Shown here piece after piece: positions 13,341 through 15,080 of a DNA stretch of 15,080 bases; within the stretch, counting starts at the first letter, position 1; each line of letters begins with the position of its first letter. The translations under genes were made by a program, and so were the position numbers. Below the pieces are notes generated by a model. That model ran no database searches. It worked only from the letters and a program-made list of their open reading frames with translations, and was not told the origin of the DNA. Source of the stretch: Casp-Chloro-G3 sp002816715 (GTDB lineage: Bacteria > Chloroflexota > Dehalococcoidia > Lucifugimonadales > UBA3495); contig JAQBUV010000060.1 in the NCBI GenBank assembly GCA_027623815.1, positions 1 to 15,080 on the forward strand, read 5' to 3'.

Positions 13341-14420
13341 CTAAGGATTGGGACCCAGGGGCACCGGTGTCAGCTGGCCGTCGCCGCCCAAAATGAGCAC
13401 CGTCTGGGCATCGGGCGCCACAACAATTTTAGTGATTCCGGGCAGAATCTCTTCCATTGCCTCCAGGTAGAGCCTTTGCCGGGTCACTTCTTTGGAGTTC
13501 TGGTATTCGTTTAGCACTGAAGTAAACCGGTCAGCTTCACCCTGGGCCTGGGCGATACGCGACTGGCGGAAGGCTTCAGCGCCTTCTTTGATTCTTTCCG
13601 AGTCACCCTCCGCGCGGGGGATGATGTCTGCTTCAAAGGCACGGGCCTGGTTGATTCGGGTGTCTCTTTCCTGGCGAGCGCGAAGCACATCGTCGAAGGC
13701 GTCCCGCACTTCTTCCGGCGCTTTCACGTCCTGAAGCTGGATTGTCTCAATATTGAGGCCGCTGTTATAGGCGTCCATGATTTCCTGGAGTCTCTCTCTG
13801 GTCTGAGTTTCCACTTCTTCCCGGTTACGGACCAGAATGTCATCAATGGAGCGTTGTCCAACCACCAGACGCAACGAGGCTTCAGCGGCGTCCTTGAGAG
13901 TTCGTCCGTCGGGTCTGCCGGCGGGGATGGCTCTATCAGCATCCCCGGGATCGTCTACCCGGAAGAGAAAATCGTTCAGGTCTTTGATGGTGTATTGGAC
14001 CACCACCTGCACATCGACAATGTTCAGGTCACCGGAAATCATCAACGCTTCATCGGGGAAGGGGACTGCTCCTCCGCCAATGCTGCCACGGAACCCCAAC
14101 TCCATACGACGGGTTTCAGTAATCAGCACCACATCTTTCTGGCCAATGGGTCCGGGCCACCACCATTTCAAGCCTTCCTGGTCTACCGGGGCACCCTGTA
14201 CCGCGCCAAAGAGCCTCAGGGAGGCGGCTTGACCGGGACCAACGGTGTAGATTCCGGTTGCCAGCCAGATCACGGCGATAATGCCAATGGCTCCAAATAC
14301 CAGCAGGCCAATGCCGCCGCCGCCGAAGCGTGCGGTAATCTTGGCCATTGCTCCGCGAAGTTGGTTCAGTATCTGGTCAAAGTCCATCTCAGGTTGGCGG
14401 GGTCCACCGGGTGGGTACAT
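13341..14420 (-). CDS. hflK: SPFH/Band 7 membrane protein, HflK-like
   Basis: The 359-residue protein is the likely partner of the adjacent HflC-like protein. A Gly/Pro-rich N terminus (MYPPGGPRQPEMDFDQ) precedes one membrane segment (34-56). The SPFH domain follows with YTVGPGQAASLRLFGA (58-73), GLKWWWPGP (83-91), MISGDLNIVDVQVVVQY (127-143), DAAEASLRLVVGQRSIDDIL (177-196), ETQTRERLQEIMDAY (204-218) and IQLQDVKAPEEVRDAFDDVL (227-246), all typical of HflK. The long charged helix (248-325) and the short C-terminal strand region complete it. The order hflK-hflC matches the usual operon. The start is supported by AAGGA 7 bases upstream. Upstream DNA has an ATCTGGTT direct repeat (14462-14469 and 14476-14483) that could be a control site. 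Proteins of the related stomatin group are an alternative, but gene pairing favours HflK. Confidence 0.86.
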   Translation of the reverse strand: MYPPGGPRQPEMDFDQILNQLRGAMAKITARFGGGGIGLLVFGAIGIIAVIWLATGIYTVGPGQAASLRLFGAVQGAPVDQEGLKWWWPGPIGQKDVVLITETRRMELGFRGSIGGGAVPFPDEALMISGDLNIVDVQVVVQYTIKDLNDFLFRVDDPGDADRAIPAGRPDGRTLKDAAEASLRLVVGQRSIDDILVRNREEVETQTRERLQEIMDAYNSGLNIETIQLQDVKAPEEVRDAFDDVLRARQERDTRINQARAFEADIIPRAEGDSERIKEGAEAFRQSRIAQAQGEADRFTSVLNEYQNSKEVTRQRLYLEAMEEILPGITKIVVAPDAQTVLILGGDGQLTPVPLGPNP

Positions 14421-14461
14421 ATTTTTTTCCTTTATATCCCTTGATTTTGTTTAGGGTTGTG

Positions 14462-14483
14462 ATCTGGTTGGGATAATCTGGTT
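14462..14483. repeat. Short direct repeat upstream of hflK
   Basis: ATCTGGTT occurs at 14462-14469 and 14476-14483, 14 bases apart. It lies 42-63 bases upstream of the hflK start and may be a protein-binding site, but two 8-base copies are weak evidence. Confidence 0.25.
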
Positions 14484-14604
14484 AGAATTGCCTTTTGATT
14501 CTACCACTATCCTGGTGTTTGCGTACCGTGCCCGCGAGTCAATCCCAGAGTTTTTCGATTCTCACTATTTTCACTATGGAACTGTTGGACATTGATTTAG
14601 ATAT

Positions 14605-14622
14605 GCCCCGACCAGTCGGGGC
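14605..14622. promoter_or_regulatory. Perfect inverted repeat between divergent genes
   Basis: GCCCCGAC and GTCGGGGC are separated by two bases. It lies 24 bases upstream of the -35 box of the following gene and about 185 bases upstream of hflK. There is no T-run on either side, so a protein-binding site is as likely as a hairpin. Confidence 0.4.
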
Positions 14623-14645
14623 GTGTTGAGGCCAATAATTGCAGA

Positions 14646-14675
14646 TTGTCCCGCTGGCGCTGGCGTAGGTATAAT
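14646..14675 (+). promoter_or_regulatory. Promoter of the small unknown gene
   Basis: TTGTCC at 14646-14651 and a perfect TATAAT at 14670-14675 are separated by 18 bases. Transcription would begin near 14682 and give a leader of about 36 bases containing GAGAGGA. This is the best-spaced promoter in the window. Confidence 0.6.
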
Positions 14676-14717
14676 GTTGGCTTAGTTCTTGGTTTAGCGT
14701 CGCGAGAGGAATGTTTA

Positions 14718-15032
14718 ATGCCAGAATTTGGTCTTACGATAAAGTCTGGAGAAGAAATGACCCGGATTCAAGTTACTTGTCCCCATCAGAGTGGCTTGAT
14801 CTACGTGGTTCCGGCCGAGCGAAGCTGGGTGTGTTCCAGTGGGCAGGTGCCGTCTCACGCGCTGGCCGGGTTCTTTGGCGAATTGACGCAACTGAAAGAC
14901 CCCAAGGTGGTGGAGTTGATGCAGTCCTGGGGGATTTACTACCGGCAGTTGCCTTTGGAAAGTGAGCAGGCGGAAGGTGAGCAAATGGAAAGTGAGCAGA
15001 CAGAAGCCGAGGAAGGTTTCCCGAGACCGTAG
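14718..15032 (+). CDS. Small protein of unknown function with an acidic repeat tail
   Basis: From the ATG at 14718 the product has 104 residues. This start is chosen because GAGAGGA (14704-14710) lies 7 bases upstream and the promoter overlaps any longer reading. The body (about 1-80) includes MTRIQVTCPHQSGLIYVV, a second Cys in SWVCSSGQVPS, and a helical part GFFGELTQLKDPKVVELMQSW (split here as GFFGELTQLKDPK and VVELMQSW). There is no signal peptide or membrane segment, so it is probably cytoplasmic. The tail is acidic and built from 5-residue units, ESEQA-EGEQM-ESEQT-EAEEG, encoded by four 15-base repeats (about 14956-15015). I do not recognise the family. Two Cys residues could bind metal, but they are not in a CxxC motif. 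Confidence 0.7.
   Translation: MPEFGLTIKSGEEMTRIQVTCPHQSGLIYVVPAERSWVCSSGQVPSHALAGFFGELTQLKDPKVVELMQSWGIYYRQLPLESEQAEGEQMESEQTEAEEGFPRP
14956..15015 (+). repeat. 15-bp tandem repeat inside the small unknown gene
   Basis: Four units of 15 bases start at 14956, 14971, 14986 and 15001, modelled on TGGAAAGTGAGCAGR; units 1 and 3 are nearly identical and unit 4 is degenerate. They keep the reading frame and add five residues each. Confidence 0.7.
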
Positions 15033-15080
15033 TTGAAAACACCATCCAAGAAATAAAGGTATCTTCTCAATAAATCGGGG

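Noticed and set aside
13854..14444. 196-residue frame antisense to hflK
   Set aside because: It is a shadow of hflK, with no start signal and no domain.
14646..14717. TTG start at 14646 for the small unknown gene
   Set aside because: It coincides with the -35 box, would translate the promoter, and has no ribosome binding site; the ATG at 14718 has a good one.

Overview
The window looks like chromosomal DNA of a bacterium with moderate to high GC, most likely a member of the Chloroflexota, perhaps a marine or groundwater Dehalococcoidia/SAR202-type lineage. This rests on overall protein character (PcrA, HflK/HflC, SucC/SucD, an M42-type peptidase, an Ldh_2-type dehydrogenase, secreted Ig-like proteins ending in a 'GWNLVAW'-type tail, an archaellum-like membrane protein) and on abundant GC-rich hairpin repeats between genes. 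No rRNA, tRNA, CRISPR array, phage gene or transposase gene was seen, so the lineage is an inference.

Layout. 1-846 (minus): a secreted beta-rich protein whose end lies near the window edge. 1094-3358 (plus): UvrD/PcrA helicase with a probable leaderless promoter. 3370-4632 (minus): a secreted protein with three Ig-like repeats, convergent with pcrA. 4732-5166 (plus): GNAT acetyltransferase, convergent with a NIPSNAP-family protein (5190-5501, minus). 5795-6871 (minus): Ldh_2-type NAD(P)-dependent dehydrogenase. 7136-8191 (plus): a membrane-anchored extracellular protein resembling archaellum/type IV pilin-like accessory proteins, preceded by 17-bp tandem repeats that each carry an ATG. 8478-9584 (plus): M42-type metallopeptidase, flanked by two related elements with terminal inverted repeats. 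12089-9922 (minus): sucC-sucD, the two subunits of succinyl-CoA synthetase, with a hairpin repeat between them. 14420-12303 (minus): hflK-hflC, followed by a good intrinsic terminator. 14718-15032 (plus): a small unknown protein.

How the genes relate. Two clear two-gene operons are present: sucCD (TCA cycle, substrate-level phosphorylation) and hflKC (SPFH complex that, in characterised bacteria, controls the membrane protease FtsH). The rest are mostly single genes with their own signals. Three proteins (28-846, 3370-4632, 7136-8191) are exported or surface-facing and may belong to the cell envelope, but the window does not show that they act together.

The least ordinary DNA is between genes: (i) two elements with matching ends but different interiors on either side of the peptidase gene; (ii) a dispersed 84-bp double-hairpin repeat whose copies differ by compensatory changes, one of them inside the sucCD transcript; (iii) the ATG-bearing 17-bp repeats in front of the pilin-like gene. 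I did not find a convincing new multi-gene system such as a defence island; the repeats and the archaellum-like protein are the best leads.
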